The notes under the pieces: model-generated | Database searches by the model: none | What the model was told of the DNA's origin: nothing | Seen by the model: the letters and a program-made list of their open reading frames with translations, nothing else | Assembly: GCA_026874595.1 (NCBI GenBank) | Contig: JAPPUL010000069.1 | Span: 250,001 to 314,000 of the forward strand | DNA length: 64,000 bases | Origin: Sipunculus nudus | Taxonomy: Eukaryota; Annelida; Sipuncula; Golfingiida; Sipunculidae | Direction: 5' to 3' | Made by a program: the position numbers and the translations under genes | Shown: positions 1 through 8,867 of the stretch, one piece after another | How positions within the stretch are numbered: the first letter of the stretch is position 1 | Layout of the letters: each line of letters starts with the position of its first letter

Positions 1-2
1 AA

Positions 3-1355
3 TTAAAAGCTTCCAATCTATCCCCAACGGGTAAGAAAGTGGCAGTAGTCGGCTCTGGCCCTGCGGGCTTATCATGCGCTTATCAATTAAAGCTAATGGG
101 ACATGATGTCATGATTTACGAGTCGCACAGCAAACTGGGGGGGATGATGCAATGGACTATACTAGAATATCGTGTGCCACGAGATGTATTGCATGCAGAA
201 ATCCAAAGAATATTGGACTTAGGAATAGGCCATAAAACAAATGTAACCATAGGCAAAGATATAAGCCTTGAAGAGCTACGAGCCGAATATGATGCAGTGT
301 TTTTGGGAATAGGAGCTCAAAATGGTCGTTTGCTACCAGTGCCTGGAGGAGATGGTGCCAAAGGATACACTAATGCAATAAACTTTTTAAAGTCCTTTGA
401 ACTTGATAGAAATAGCGTTGAGGTAGGAGATAACGTATTGGTAGTGGGAGATGGAGATGTTGCTATGGATGTGCTGCGCCTTGCACTTAGACTTGGCAGC
501 AAGAAGGTGAGCTTATTATCCGGAGTACCACGAGAGGCCATGTCATGTAGCCCATTTGAATTTGACGAAGCACAATCGGAAGGAGCACAGTTCATTTACT
601 CAACAGGAACCAAAGAAATAGTCGTAGAAAACGGAAAAGTAGTAGGAGTTGCGGTGGTGGATATGGTACCTAAAGAAAAAGGAGAAGAAGGATGGAACTC
701 AAAAATACCATTCTTCAGATACAAAGAGAAAGCCGGAACCAATCGAGTATTAAAAACAGATATGCTAATATCGTCCATAGGCCAAGCACTTGACCTAAAT
801 GGACTTGAGACAGTAAAAAATGGTAATAGCGGACCATGGTTTTCAGTAAACAAATATTATCAAGTGCCCGGCCACGAAGATATATTTACAGGTGGAGATA
901 CATTGTCCTTAACTCTCTTAACCACAGCAATAGGACACGGAAGACATGCCGCTATGGCAATAGATAGTTATATAAGCGCAAAACCGATGCCTACAACAAC
1001 CCGAGATGACATAATACCCTATGAGGAAATATCATCGTACTATTTTGAAAAGCGTCCACAAGTTAAGAGAAATCACCAAAAGATAGAAAGCGTTGTAAAC
1101 AATTATAATGAATTATTAAAGCCATTAAACGAGCAAGAAACAGTATCAGAATCAGATAGATGTATGAGTTGCGGTTTGTGTTTTGAGTGTAACCAATGTA
1201 TGTTGTACTGCCCGCAAGAAGCAATAGTTAAATTCAAAAAAAACCCAATGGGCGAGGTGATGTATACCAATTACGAAAAATGCGTTGGATGCCATATATG
1301 CGCTGAAGTATGCCCTTGTGGATATATCCATATGGGTATGGGCGAAGACCTATAA
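3..1355 (+). CDS. GltD/DsrL-like NAD(P)H flavoprotein with C-terminal ferredoxin domain (5' end missing)
   Basis: The frame is open to the window edge, so the N-terminus (normally an Fe-S domain) lies outside. The visible part starts in a TGKKVAVVGSGPAG motif, the FAD-binding Rossmann fold of the glutamate synthase small-subunit family. A second dinucleotide site, VVGDGDVAMD, lies about 130 residues on. The last 64 residues hold a Cys-rich segment CMSCGLCFECNQC...CP and a second CVGCHICAEVCPC motif, enough for two [4Fe-4S] clusters. GltD itself lacks this tail; DsrL, the NAD(P)H oxidoreductase working with dissimilatory sulfite reductase, has one. The sulfolactate operon downstream would make sulfite, so DsrL is attractive, but dsrAB is not in the window. 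Other GltD-like ferredoxin oxidoreductases remain possible. The family call is firm; the DsrL assignment is inference. Confidence 0.8.
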   Translation, partial: LKASNLSPTGKKVAVVGSGPAGLSCAYQLKLMGHDVMIYESHSKLGGMMQWTILEYRVPRDVLHAEIQRILDLGIGHKTNVTIGKDISLEELRAEYDAVFLGIGAQNGRLLPVPGGDGAKGYTNAINFLKSFELDRNSVEVGDNVLVVGDGDVAMDVLRLALRLGSKKVSLLSGVPREAMSCSPFEFDEAQSEGAQFIYSTGTKEIVVENGKVVGVAVVDMVPKEKGEEGWNSKIPFFRYKEKAGTNRVLKTDMLISSIGQALDLNGLETVKNGNSGPWFSVNKYYQVPGHEDIFTGGDTLSLTLLTTAIGHGRHAAMAIDSYISAKPMPTTTRDDIIPYEEISSYYFEKRPQVKRNHQKIESVVNNYNELLKPLNEQETVSESDRCMSCGLCFECNQCMLYCPQEAIVKFKKNPMGEVMYTNYEKCVGCHICAEVCPCGYIHMGMGEDL

Positions 1356-1373
1356 ATATATAAAGGAGTTAGT

Positions 1374-1733
1374 ATGCAAGATATAAGTAGTGAGCTTGAA
1401 AAGGCTATAGAAAAATCAAAGAACTGGGCCCATACGGGATGGGATATGACTTTTGGATTTAATAACACTAAGGTAGCATCTATAGAAGATAGCCAGTTAT
1501 TATCAGACACATTTTCATACAAAATAGAAAGCGTTTCCTATTGGAAACAGGTTGACAATGCGGGACAAGAGGCAGCCCAATGGGGCGAAAGAGCACTTAA
1601 TGCATACAAAAAAGGAAATCGTAAAGATGTTGAGGACGCCTTATATCAAGCGTATTACATAGAAAAGTTTTATGAAAAATATACAAACACGTGGAAACCA
1701 TTAATAAAAGCATATGAAAAGGAATGTGTTTAA
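1374..1733 (+). CDS. small helical protein with a single, penultimate Cys
   Basis: This 119-residue protein starts 18 bases after the flavoprotein stop, behind AAAGGAG, so it is probably in the same operon. It is predicted helical, rich in Trp and Tyr (NWAHTGWDMTFGF near the start, SYWKQ in the middle), with no signal peptide or membrane segment. Its only Cys is residue 118 of 119 (ending KECV). A penultimate Cys is the hallmark of the sulfur carrier DsrC, but the rest of the sequence does not look like DsrC and lacks its second conserved Cys. I do not recognise the family. A role next to the flavoprotein, possibly in sulfur transfer, is a guess. Confidence 0.8.
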   Translation: MQDISSELEKAIEKSKNWAHTGWDMTFGFNNTKVASIEDSQLLSDTFSYKIESVSYWKQVDNAGQEAAQWGERALNAYKKGNRKDVEDALYQAYYIEKFYEKYTNTWKPLIKAYEKECV

Positions 1734-1768
1734 TATTTATTGTAAATTGCTTAAGCGCTGCAAGACGA

Positions 1769-1797
1769 TTGACATATTAACATATACATAATATAAT
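1769..1797 (+). promoter_or_regulatory. near-consensus sigma-70 promoter
   Basis: TTGACA at 1769-1774 and TATAAT at 1792-1797 are separated by 17 bases, the consensus arrangement. Transcription would start near 1804 and run into the two unknown genes at 1933 and 2492, with a leader of about 130 bases. This is the best promoter match I saw in the window. Confidence 0.75.
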
Positions 1798-1932
1798 TGA
1801 TCTACACAAGGGAAACTAATAGTTTAGATTAAACTAGATTATAAAAGATGTCTATTTCTTAATCTAATATACTATTACAATTTTAAATGTAATTATAAGA
1901 GTTTAGAAGAGATTATAAGATTATATTTATCT

Positions 1933-2457
1933 ATGAACAAAAATAGTACAACAAATAAAGACAAACGCTTAAAAGAGATATTAGAAGAATATATAGATGG
2001 CGTATTTAGCCGACGTCTATCTAAGAAAACCTCATTATATATAGGGAATGAAGAGCTTTGTATGTTGTCTTTAAATATAAGAAGAACTTATCCCGAAATA
2101 TATACTAAGTTACAAAGAGAAGAGAAATCAAGCTTCTTTACAAAAATGCTTTTAAAGACTAAAGAGCTTCTGGAAAGACGCTCAGGCAGATTATTGTTTC
2201 TTACACTAAGAGATGGTAATTATGTTATAATGGATAGCTGGCAGGCGACTATCAAAGACTGGGAAATAGAGAGTAAGCATAGAGATAAAGATTTTAATCT
2301 AATAAAAGAAGCTTATTTTGATGCTAAAGATAAGATACCGGGTATAAAGTCAGTTGAAGATTTTATTGTTCTAATAAAAGCCATAGACATAAAACAGTTG
2401 GAAACGGTATTAAGTAAAAGGGTGCTAATGAAAGTAAAGTCGCTTTCTGGGCTATAA
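1933..2457 (+). CDS. conserved-looking protein of unknown function, 174 aa
   Basis: A cytoplasmic, charged, mainly helical protein with no signal peptide. It has a short hydrophobic strand pair (RLLFLTLRDGNYVIMDSW, about residues 85-105) between helical segments. It is the first gene behind the strong promoter at 1769 and is followed after 34 bases by another unknown gene, so the two are probably co-transcribed. No Shine-Dalgarno is obvious before the ATG (upstream bases are ATTATATTTATCT). Function not recognised. Confidence 0.7.
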   Translation: MNKNSTTNKDKRLKEILEEYIDGVFSRRLSKKTSLYIGNEELCMLSLNIRRTYPEIYTKLQREEKSSFFTKMLLKTKELLERRSGRLLFLTLRDGNYVIMDSWQATIKDWEIESKHRDKDFNLIKEAYFDAKDKIPGIKSVEDFIVLIKAIDIKQLETVLSKRVLMKVKSLSGL

Positions 2458-2491
2458 TCCTTTTTCTATACTGTATATTACAGATACAAAG

Positions 2492-2944
2492 ATGCATACA
2501 AAGAATGTAGTACTTATACGAAAGGGCAATGCCTATTTTAATAAAGGAGAAATACAGTTAGCCAAAGAATGTTTTGTTAAAGCTAATTATGATGTTGGAA
2601 TACGGCGTATTGCTGATTACTACCTTTATGACAAAAAAGCTTTATTGGAAGCTTTGCCTTTATATATAAAATGCAAGAGTAATCCTCATATCCAGTTAAT
2701 ATATAAATCTATCGCTAAATCTCTTAAAACTTGGCTGCACAATGACACAATAAAACCTATACAACCACCAAAAAAGCAAAGTCAAAAAACTCTTAAAAAA
2801 GAGACAAAAAGTACTTCTAAAGACAATACGGGTTATGATAATACTAAAACCACTTACGAAAAAGAGTTTATTAAACCTCAGTTTGCTAAACCTAAGTCTG
2901 TACGGGAGACTATAGAAGAGAGTATTAAACGAAAAAAGAGTTAA
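2492..2944 (+). CDS. small TPR-like protein with Lys-rich tail
   Basis: 150 residues. The first ~80 form helical hairpins resembling tetratricopeptide units (RKGNAYFNKGEIQLAKECF is a good TPR helix pair), suggesting protein-protein contact. The remaining half is low-complexity, rich in Lys, Thr and Pro, and probably disordered. No export signal. It lies 34 bases behind the preceding unknown gene, likely in one operon. The N-terminal pattern faintly recalls short TPR proteins I associate with spirochaetes, which I cannot verify. Confidence 0.65.
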   Translation: MHTKNVVLIRKGNAYFNKGEIQLAKECFVKANYDVGIRRIADYYLYDKKALLEALPLYIKCKSNPHIQLIYKSIAKSLKTWLHNDTIKPIQPPKKQSQKTLKKETKSTSKDNTGYDNTKTTYEKEFIKPQFAKPKSVRETIEESIKRKKS

Positions 2945-2955
2945 AGTTATTTTTA

Positions 2956-2989
2956 TAGCAAAACTGCTATCCTATTAGCAAAACTGCTA
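2956..2989. repeat. duplicated short hairpin between convergent genes
   Basis: The 14-base palindromic unit TAGCAAAACTGCTA (5-bp stem, 4-base loop) occurs at 2956-2969 and again at 2976-2989. The second copy overlaps the stop codon of the minus-strand gene. It sits between converging genes, so a weak bidirectional transcription end is possible, but no long T-run follows. Confidence 0.5.
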
Positions 2990-3391
2990 CTCTAGCTTCT
3001 CAAAAAACCAAATGTATGGTACTTTGGAACTTGTTAGCTTATAGCTTAAACTCGTCTTTGTGAAATTAGTTACTATCCCTTCTATATATATATCTTCTGC
3101 CCAGATTATTAATTTACTATTATTTATTACTTTCCAGTCCCAGTAACTCCGCTCTCGACTTACCGTATCTGTTATTGTTAGTGTATTATCTTCATGAAAA
3201 TGATAATATACCTTCTTAGACGGACGATGCGTCTCATCTCTTGCTAAATCATGGGTTCTTGATAGCTCCCAAAATCCAACTATATTTTTAGTTAAACTTA
3301 ATTTACTTCTAGTATCTAAAAAAGAAGGCAGCAATAGCGTATAAATACATAAAGCTGATACTAAAAGTGAAACTTTATATCTAAAGCACAC
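2987..3391 (-). CDS. small membrane-anchored or exported lipocalin-like protein
   Basis: About 134 residues. A hydrophobic N-terminal helix (VSLLVSALCIYTLLL) is followed by a beta-rich domain starting VGFWELSR, resembling the opening of lipocalin-like domains (G-x-W-x-L). I prefer the GTG start at 3391, with GAGG about 8 bases upstream, over an in-frame TTG at 3403. Either start overlaps the purM 3' end (purM stop at 3381), implying translational coupling. No function can be given beyond a probable small envelope beta-barrel protein. Confidence 0.55.
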   Translation of the reverse strand: MCFRYKVSLLVSALCIYTLLLPSFLDTRSKLSLTKNIVGFWELSRTHDLARDETHRPSKKVYYHFHEDNTLTITDTVSRERSYWDWKVINNSKLIIWAEDIYIEGIVTNFTKTSLSYKLTSSKVPYIWFFEKLE

Positions 3392-4424
3392 GCCCAACCT
3401 CAATTATATCATCTTCCCCTAATTCCTTTAGCACCTTATCTACCTCAGCATAATCGACTACCATTGCCATCCCAATGCCCATATTAAACGTTTTATACAT
3501 CTCATCTATACTAAGCTCCCCAAGCCTTTGTAGCCATACAAATTCAGCAGGAATATCCCATAGCTTAAGTTCTATACAAAGATTATCAGGTATAATACGC
3601 TCAACATTATGTCTTATACCGCCTCCCGTTATGTGTGCAAGCCCTTTAACCCTTATTTTACTCTCTTTTAGCTTTAAAAGCTCTTTATAGTATATTCGCG
3701 TCGGCTCTAATAGTACTTCTCCTATACTCCTTACACCATCATATGTATCGCTTAGTTTATAGCCGCTTCTTTCAAAAACTATTTTACGTATTAAACTATA
3801 TCCATTACTATGAAAACCGCTTGACCTTATTCCTAGTATTATATCGCCTGACACAATATCTTTGCCATCTATACGCTCATCATTCTCTACCACCCCTACC
3901 GCAAAACCTGCAAGATCATATTCATTCGCTTTATACATACTCGGCATCTGGGCCGTCTCCCCACCTAATAACGCCATCTCACTCTCTATACAACCTCTCA
4001 CTATCCCATCCATTATTTTACTCACTTCCTCCACATCCAGTTTGTTTACTGCTATATAATCAAGAAAAAATAACGGCTTTGCCCCGCTCGTTAAAATGTC
4101 ATTTACGCACATTGCTACCAAATCTATGCCTATTGTCTCATGTTTTCCTTCATATATTGCTACCTTTAACTTGCTACCTACTCCATCTGTTCCGCTAACT
4201 AATACAGGCTTTTTATATCCCAATTTATAAAACTTATATAATCCGCTAAACCCTCCTATCCCTCCAACTACATTTTTAAGATTTGTTGCACGGGACTTCT
4301 TCTCTATCTCCTTTACGGAACTTATATCTGCATCCCTAGATACCCCGCTACTTAAATAACTTATCTCTTCTTTTCCCGCTCCTTCTTTTTCCACCCTCTC
4401 TTCTCCTTCTCGCTCTTCTTGCAT
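3381..4424 (-). CDS. purM: phosphoribosylformylglycinamidine cyclo-ligase (AIR synthase)
   Basis: PurM closes the imidazole ring to give aminoimidazole ribonucleotide in purine synthesis, using ATP. Recognisable elements include VVGGIGGFSGLY, the nucleotide/metal segment VSGTDGVGSKLK, the IGIDLVAMCVNDIL block, GGETAQMP, and AHITGGGI near the C-terminus. Length (347 aa) is normal. The first ~20 residues are an acidic, low-complexity extension (EEREGEERVEKEGAGKEE) before the usual start of the fold, so translation may begin later. No other pur gene is adjacent. It is the last large gene of a minus-strand series behind the phosphate genes. Confidence 0.93.
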   Translation of the reverse strand: MQEEREGEERVEKEGAGKEEISYLSSGVSRDADISSVKEIEKKSRATNLKNVVGGIGGFSGLYKFYKLGYKKPVLVSGTDGVGSKLKVAIYEGKHETIGIDLVAMCVNDILTSGAKPLFFLDYIAVNKLDVEEVSKIMDGIVRGCIESEMALLGGETAQMPSMYKANEYDLAGFAVGVVENDERIDGKDIVSGDIILGIRSSGFHSNGYSLIRKIVFERSGYKLSDTYDGVRSIGEVLLEPTRIYYKELLKLKESKIRVKGLAHITGGGIRHNVERIIPDNLCIELKLWDIPAEFVWLQRLGELSIDEMYKTFNMGIGMAMVVDYAEVDKVLKELGEDDIIEVGRVL

Positions 4425-4548
4425 ATCCTATAATTCCTCTTCTTATCTTACTAATATTTCATGTCTTGCCAATATTTCATGCCTGGCTTTTTACGCCTTC
4501 CTTACCTTATCACACCCCTCCACTATCACACCCTTATAGGACCTGCCA

Positions 4549-6093
4549 CTATAACGACCTTTCCTTTTTCCTTAAAGTTCGTTTTACCTTTTTATACGCC
4601 TTCTTCTGCCTCTTTCGCCTCTTTTTTAACTTACTCTTTTTTTTACCACTCTGCATGCTCTTTAGCTTATTTGCATATTTATAGACCGTGTTAACATATT
4701 CTGTACTGTAGTTATAACTGTATATCGACTTGCGTATCCGCTTCTTATCTCCTTGCGCAAAACCATGCTCCTTTAGATAATGCGCTATGCTTGTTAGTGC
4801 ATCCCATAACTTGAATAAATCTATTTCCCCGTCTTTATTACCATCTACTCCATAGGACATGTAACTCGATGGTATAAATTGCGGATACCCAAATGCTCCC
4901 GCCCACGAACCTTTTAAATTCTCTATGTCTTTTCCATACAACTCCCCCATCAAAAATAAACTCTTAAGCTGTTTATACCCCCACTCCTGCTTCTTTAATA
5001 TATACGATGATAAATAATCATACGACTCCTTTGGCAAAACCTCAACCCCTACACCATCTCCTACAGCAACTTCGCTTACTACAAATTGCTTATTTATACT
5101 AAAAAACTTTTTTGTATTCGGAAATAATATGTTTACATAACCCTTTTTTAACTCATTTAGCTTTTTACTAAAAACATCTTTTCCTTCCTCTCTTACCTCT
5201 CCTGCTTCTCCTGCCTCCCCCAGTAAACTGTCTTTACCCTTTACACCCCCAGATTCAAAACGCCTTACTACTCCTCCTTCTCGTATTAACTTCTTAGAAT
5301 CATAATGATATAATGTGTTATATACATTGAATACCAAGTTCTTACCTGTTACCTTCCCAAAACGTGTCTCCACATACAATATAGCTGCTAGATATTCTTT
5401 ATCTACTGCGTATTCTTTCTCTATCTCTTTTAGAAGTTTGCTCTCACGCTTAACAAATTTATAACCCGTATTAAGTGATTGTTTCGTCAAAAAACCCTTA
5501 TATATATTTCTTACACGCTTTTTATATTTTCTATCCCTTCCTTTAACATCTCCTCGCTTCTTATGTATGATTTTATTCAGCCGCTTCTTAAACGGTCTTT
5601 CAAGCAATATCCTTACACTTCTATCTGTTTTAGACGTATTCCTATTTAGAAAATAACTGTAAAGCTTTAAGGTATTTAATAAATTCCTTTCCCCTGCCTC
5701 TCCATCCGCCCCTTCCATCAACTCAGGATCTTGTAAAAGACGATTTACTACCGGTTTGTATGTATTTACACCTTCCTTTACTAACCCTTTTGTCTCTTGT
5801 AGGCTTAATACTTCATAACTTGTTTGATTTGTATGACTAAATTGTAAAATGAGACTTGCTAAATCTATACTTGCTTCAAATAAATTATCAGCCTCAAGCT
5901 CCCCTTCTAGAGGATATGTATTAATATTTTTATCCGATAAAAGTACATAATATAATAAGTACCCTAATAGGCATAATAGCACTATGGGCAAAAGCAACAA
6001 TAACTTATTTATACCTTTAGTCCCTTTCCTTCTTTTACCCCATAATATCACTTCCATCTCTTTACAATACCCCCTTACAATACCTCCCCACAT
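4549..6093 (-). CDS. MltB-type lytic murein transglycosylase, membrane anchored
   Basis: 514 residues with an N-terminal transmembrane helix (LLLLLPIVLLCLLGYLLYY, about residues 31-50), so the enzyme faces the periplasm. The SLT_2-type catalytic domain is clear: AAILYVETRFGKVTG carries the catalytic Glu, followed by GAFGYPQFIPSSYMSYGVDGNKDGEIDLF and a terminal YSYNYSTEYVNTVYKYA segment. It cleaves the MurNAc-GlcNAc bond of peptidoglycan to form anhydro ends. A charged insertion separates the catalytic Glu region from the second half. The C-terminus ends in about 35 mostly Lys/Arg residues. It lies 46 bases behind the phoR-like gene, so it may share the pst transcript. Confidence 0.85.
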   Translation of the reverse strand: MWGGIVRGYCKEMEVILWGKRRKGTKGINKLLLLLPIVLLCLLGYLLYYVLLSDKNINTYPLEGELEADNLFEASIDLASLILQFSHTNQTSYEVLSLQETKGLVKEGVNTYKPVVNRLLQDPELMEGADGEAGERNLLNTLKLYSYFLNRNTSKTDRSVRILLERPFKKRLNKIIHKKRGDVKGRDRKYKKRVRNIYKGFLTKQSLNTGYKFVKRESKLLKEIEKEYAVDKEYLAAILYVETRFGKVTGKNLVFNVYNTLYHYDSKKLIREGGVVRRFESGGVKGKDSLLGEAGEAGEVREEGKDVFSKKLNELKKGYVNILFPNTKKFFSINKQFVVSEVAVGDGVGVEVLPKESYDYLSSYILKKQEWGYKQLKSLFLMGELYGKDIENLKGSWAGAFGYPQFIPSSYMSYGVDGNKDGEIDLFKLWDALTSIAHYLKEHGFAQGDKKRIRKSIYSYNYSTEYVNTVYKYANKLKSMQSGKKKSKLKKRRKRQKKAYKKVKRTLRKKERSL

Positions 6094-6139
6094 CGCTTAT
6101 TAATAAATATTTTTAGATACCTTTCTTCCTCAATCTCCT

Positions 6140-7966
6140 TTAAGCTTCCTCAATCTCTTCTTTAACTCCAAAACATAACCTTACCTCTGTCCCTCTGCCA
6201 GCCTCCAGATTGTCTAAGATTATTAACCCATCTCCTACACCCTCTTCTGCATCTACTAAATTATTATAATAATCCATACCCTCCTTTACTATACTTAATC
6301 CAAGTCCTGTCCCAAATCTTTTAACACCACTACCTCCTTTATAAAACCTTTCAACTACTTTCTCCCTCTCTACTTCCGTTATCCCTACTCCTGTGTCTAT
6401 TATTAAAAATATCGCCCTGCTCGCTTCTCCTTTATACTCTATCCTTACCTCTCCCTCTTGTGTGTACTTTATTCCATTATCTATTACATCGTAAAATATA
6501 CTATAGAGTAACTCCTTATCTCCTTTTAGCTCTATTGCAGCCTCTTCTATCGCAGAATATACCCTAACTCCCTTCTCCTCTCCATTACCCTTTAAACTCT
6601 CAAGTACTTCTTTAATTATTTCTACTACGTTAACTTTTTCATGCTCAAATAAATTCCTTCCGCTATCAAGTTTATGTAATATATTAAAGTCTCTTATGAA
6701 ATTCGATAGCAACTCGACATTATTTAGTGCCTCTTCTAATAAATTATCTTTACCCTCTAATAAATTATCTTTATAAAGCTTTTTGGTATTCCCCTCTATT
6801 ACCTTTAGTGGCTCAACTAACGCCTTTGTAACTTCTTGAGCAAAAACCCTTTTAAGCTCTCGACTCCTAAAACCCTCCGTTACGTCATTTACTAGCATTA
6901 ATACTCCGCCTCGCTTCAATAAACAAATTGTGCTTACATCCAGTATCTTCTCTTCAAGAGTTTGTGATAGCACCTCCTCTCTAATACTGCGACCCTTAAA
7001 AAGACATTCATCTACATACCTTACTAGCTTATTGCTTCGTAAAATCTCATAATAATATTTCCCTTCTACCCCTTTCCCATATGATCGTTTGTCTATATTT
7101 AGTAACTTGTACATCCCTCGATTACATAAGATTACCTTCCCTTCTTCGTCTAGTATCAATACCCCCTCCGATACATTCTCTACTACCGCTTCTATCTCAC
7201 GGTTTCGCCTCTTTAACTCCAAAAATACCTTCTTTATATCATGCCCTATCTCAAGTAATGCCTTCTCTATTATATATATCTCCTCAAACAAACTATAATC
7301 ATAACGTACTCCTCCCCTTAAAAAACCACGCGTTATAAATAAACTAAGCCGCTTTAAAGACTTTCTTAGCCAACTAATAAAACTAACATTCCACAACAAT
7401 AGCATTAACAAAAATAATATATACGATAATTGCAATACCTTAGAATATTCCTTCTCCATCTCCTCTAATATATTTGTGCTGCGACCTAAGCGTATATAAT
7501 ATTTGTCAAGCTTTAAAGTATTATAAATATATCTCTCCATACCCCCCCCTTCTAACCTCTCATAACCTATCATATTACCATGTCCCGCTCCTTGGGCTCC
7601 CAATATGTCTTCTTTATACATAAGCTCTTTTATATCGTGTTTTTTACTCTCTTCTAAGATATTTCCAAGCCTATCGCGTGTCCCATAATATAGCAACTTT
7701 TTATCCATCACCAGCATATGACCATACGGTATTATACTATGCAATAACTTAAGTTTATTTCTAAGTTCAGCTTCGCTTAATTCTACATCTACTTCAAGAC
7801 CCTTTACATACTCATTTATCCCCATTATCTGCTCCCGCATCCCTTCATCATATATCCTACTCATCCTTTCACTTAGATAATTATCCAATATAAGATACAT
7901 TAATATGCTTAATAGCAAAAATACTAAGCTTACTCCGTATTTAACTACATTTGAGAGCTTCCTCAT
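6140..7966 (-). CDS. PhoR-like sensor kinase lacking the phospho-accepting His
   Basis: 608 residues: a transmembrane helix at the N-terminus, a periplasmic sensor of about 140 residues, a second helix near 185, then a PAS domain (VENVSEGVLILDEEGKVILCN), an H-box region and an HATPase domain. The ATPase motifs look intact: N box DVIDNGIKYT, G1 DTGVGI, G2 GTGLGLSIV. The H-box reads FAQEVTKALVEPLKVIEG. Against the PhoR pattern F-V-x-N-V-S-H-E-L-R-T-P-L the His is replaced by Lys (residue 381, codon at 6824-6826). The protein may be a pseudokinase, phosphatase or pure sensor. It follows phoU, the usual place for phosphate sensing, but no phoB is in the window. Confidence 0.85.
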   Translation of the reverse strand: MRKLSNVVKYGVSLVFLLLSILMYLILDNYLSERMSRIYDEGMREQIMGINEYVKGLEVDVELSEAELRNKLKLLHSIIPYGHMLVMDKKLLYYGTRDRLGNILEESKKHDIKELMYKEDILGAQGAGHGNMIGYERLEGGGMERYIYNTLKLDKYYIRLGRSTNILEEMEKEYSKVLQLSYILFLLMLLLWNVSFISWLRKSLKRLSLFITRGFLRGGVRYDYSLFEEIYIIEKALLEIGHDIKKVFLELKRRNREIEAVVENVSEGVLILDEEGKVILCNRGMYKLLNIDKRSYGKGVEGKYYYEILRSNKLVRYVDECLFKGRSIREEVLSQTLEEKILDVSTICLLKRGGVLMLVNDVTEGFRSRELKRVFAQEVTKALVEPLKVIEGNTKKLYKDNLLEGKDNLLEEALNNVELLSNFIRDFNILHKLDSGRNLFEHEKVNVVEIIKEVLESLKGNGEEKGVRVYSAIEEAAIELKGDKELLYSIFYDVIDNGIKYTQEGEVRIEYKGEASRAIFLIIDTGVGITEVEREKVVERFYKGGSGVKRFGTGLGLSIVKEGMDYYNNLVDAEEGVGDGLIILDNLEAGRGTEVRLCFGVKEEIEEA

Positions 7967-8004
7967 CTAAAGCTTTTCCTTTCCTTATTTTTACTCCCTT
8001 ACTT

Positions 8005-8043
8005 CCATCTGACCCCCTCCATCTGACCCCCTCCATCTGACCC
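8005..8043. repeat. 14-bp tandem repeat, nearly three copies
   Basis: The unit CCATCTGACCCCCT starts at 8005, 8019 and 8033 (last copy truncated). It fills most of the phoU/phoR-like intergenic gap and would lie in their shared transcript. Confidence 0.8.
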
Positions 8044-8049
8044 TTTAAA

Positions 8050-8763
8050 TCAATCTTTATACTTTAATTTATCTTTCTTCTCTAATTGGTCCCCTTTGTG
8101 TTTTACTATCTTCCCTTCTACCAAATATATCGCGTCCTCGCATATGTTTTTTGCATGGTCGCCTATCCGTTCAAGACTTTTTGATATGTTGCTATAGGAT
8201 AAGCCTATCTCTAGTAAACTCGCTTCCTCGCATATCTTAAGCACTTGTACCAGAAACTTCTCATATAGATTATCAAGCTCATTGTCCTCCTCTATCGTTT
8301 CACGCGCTCGCTTTACGTCCTCTTGCATGAACGATTCTAAAGACTTTCTAAGCATCCCTACTGCCTTATCTCCCATCACATAAAGCTCTTCTTTCATTAA
8401 CAACGCCTGCTCTTTCAACACTATCTCCTCTTCCTTCTCTACCAAAAATATTGCCTCTTGGGCTATCTTTACTGCGTAATCCCCCATCCGCTCCAAATCA
8501 CTGTTTACTTTCAATGTCGATGCCACTACTCGTAAATCTATTGCTATCGGCTGCTTCAACGCAAATATCTTTAGGCATATCTTATCTATTATTACTTCTA
8601 AATTGTTTATATATGAGTCATTCTTACATACCTTCTGCGCAAGCCCATCATCTAATTGCTTAAGTGCCTTTAATGCATTTATTATCGCCTCCTCTACCGC
8701 ATTACCCATCTCCGCAAGCTCTTTCTTCAATTTCTCTATCTCTCTATCTAATCGTATCTTCAC
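8050..8763 (-). CDS. phoU: phosphate transport regulator PhoU
   Basis: 237 residues with the two tandem three-helix PhoU repeats. The first includes AVEEAIINALKAL and the metal-binding-type block IDLRVVASTLKVNSDLERMGDYAVKIA; the second repeats it as LSYSNISKSLERIGDHAKNICEDAIYLVEG. PhoU is a cytoplasmic peripheral protein that links the PstSCAB transporter to the PhoR kinase and restrains phosphate uptake. It lies about 100 bases behind pstB and before the phoR-like gene. Because that kinase lacks its His, what PhoU signals to here is uncertain. Confidence 0.95.
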   Translation of the reverse strand: MKIRLDREIEKLKKELAEMGNAVEEAIINALKALKQLDDGLAQKVCKNDSYINNLEVIIDKICLKIFALKQPIAIDLRVVASTLKVNSDLERMGDYAVKIAQEAIFLVEKEEEIVLKEQALLMKEELYVMGDKAVGMLRKSLESFMQEDVKRARETIEEDNELDNLYEKFLVQVLKICEEASLLEIGLSYSNISKSLERIGDHAKNICEDAIYLVEGKIVKHKGDQLEKKDKLKYKD

Positions 8764-8867
8764 CCTTTCACCTCCCTCTTTTTCTTTTTTTTACCGCCAA
8801 AACCATTACTAATAAATACTAAAACAATTCTTTACAACAAGTTAGCTCTTTCCTAATTTAACATCTC

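Noticed and set aside
1374-1733. Calling the small protein DsrC
   Set aside because: Only the penultimate Cys agrees; the fold sequence and second conserved Cys of DsrC are absent.
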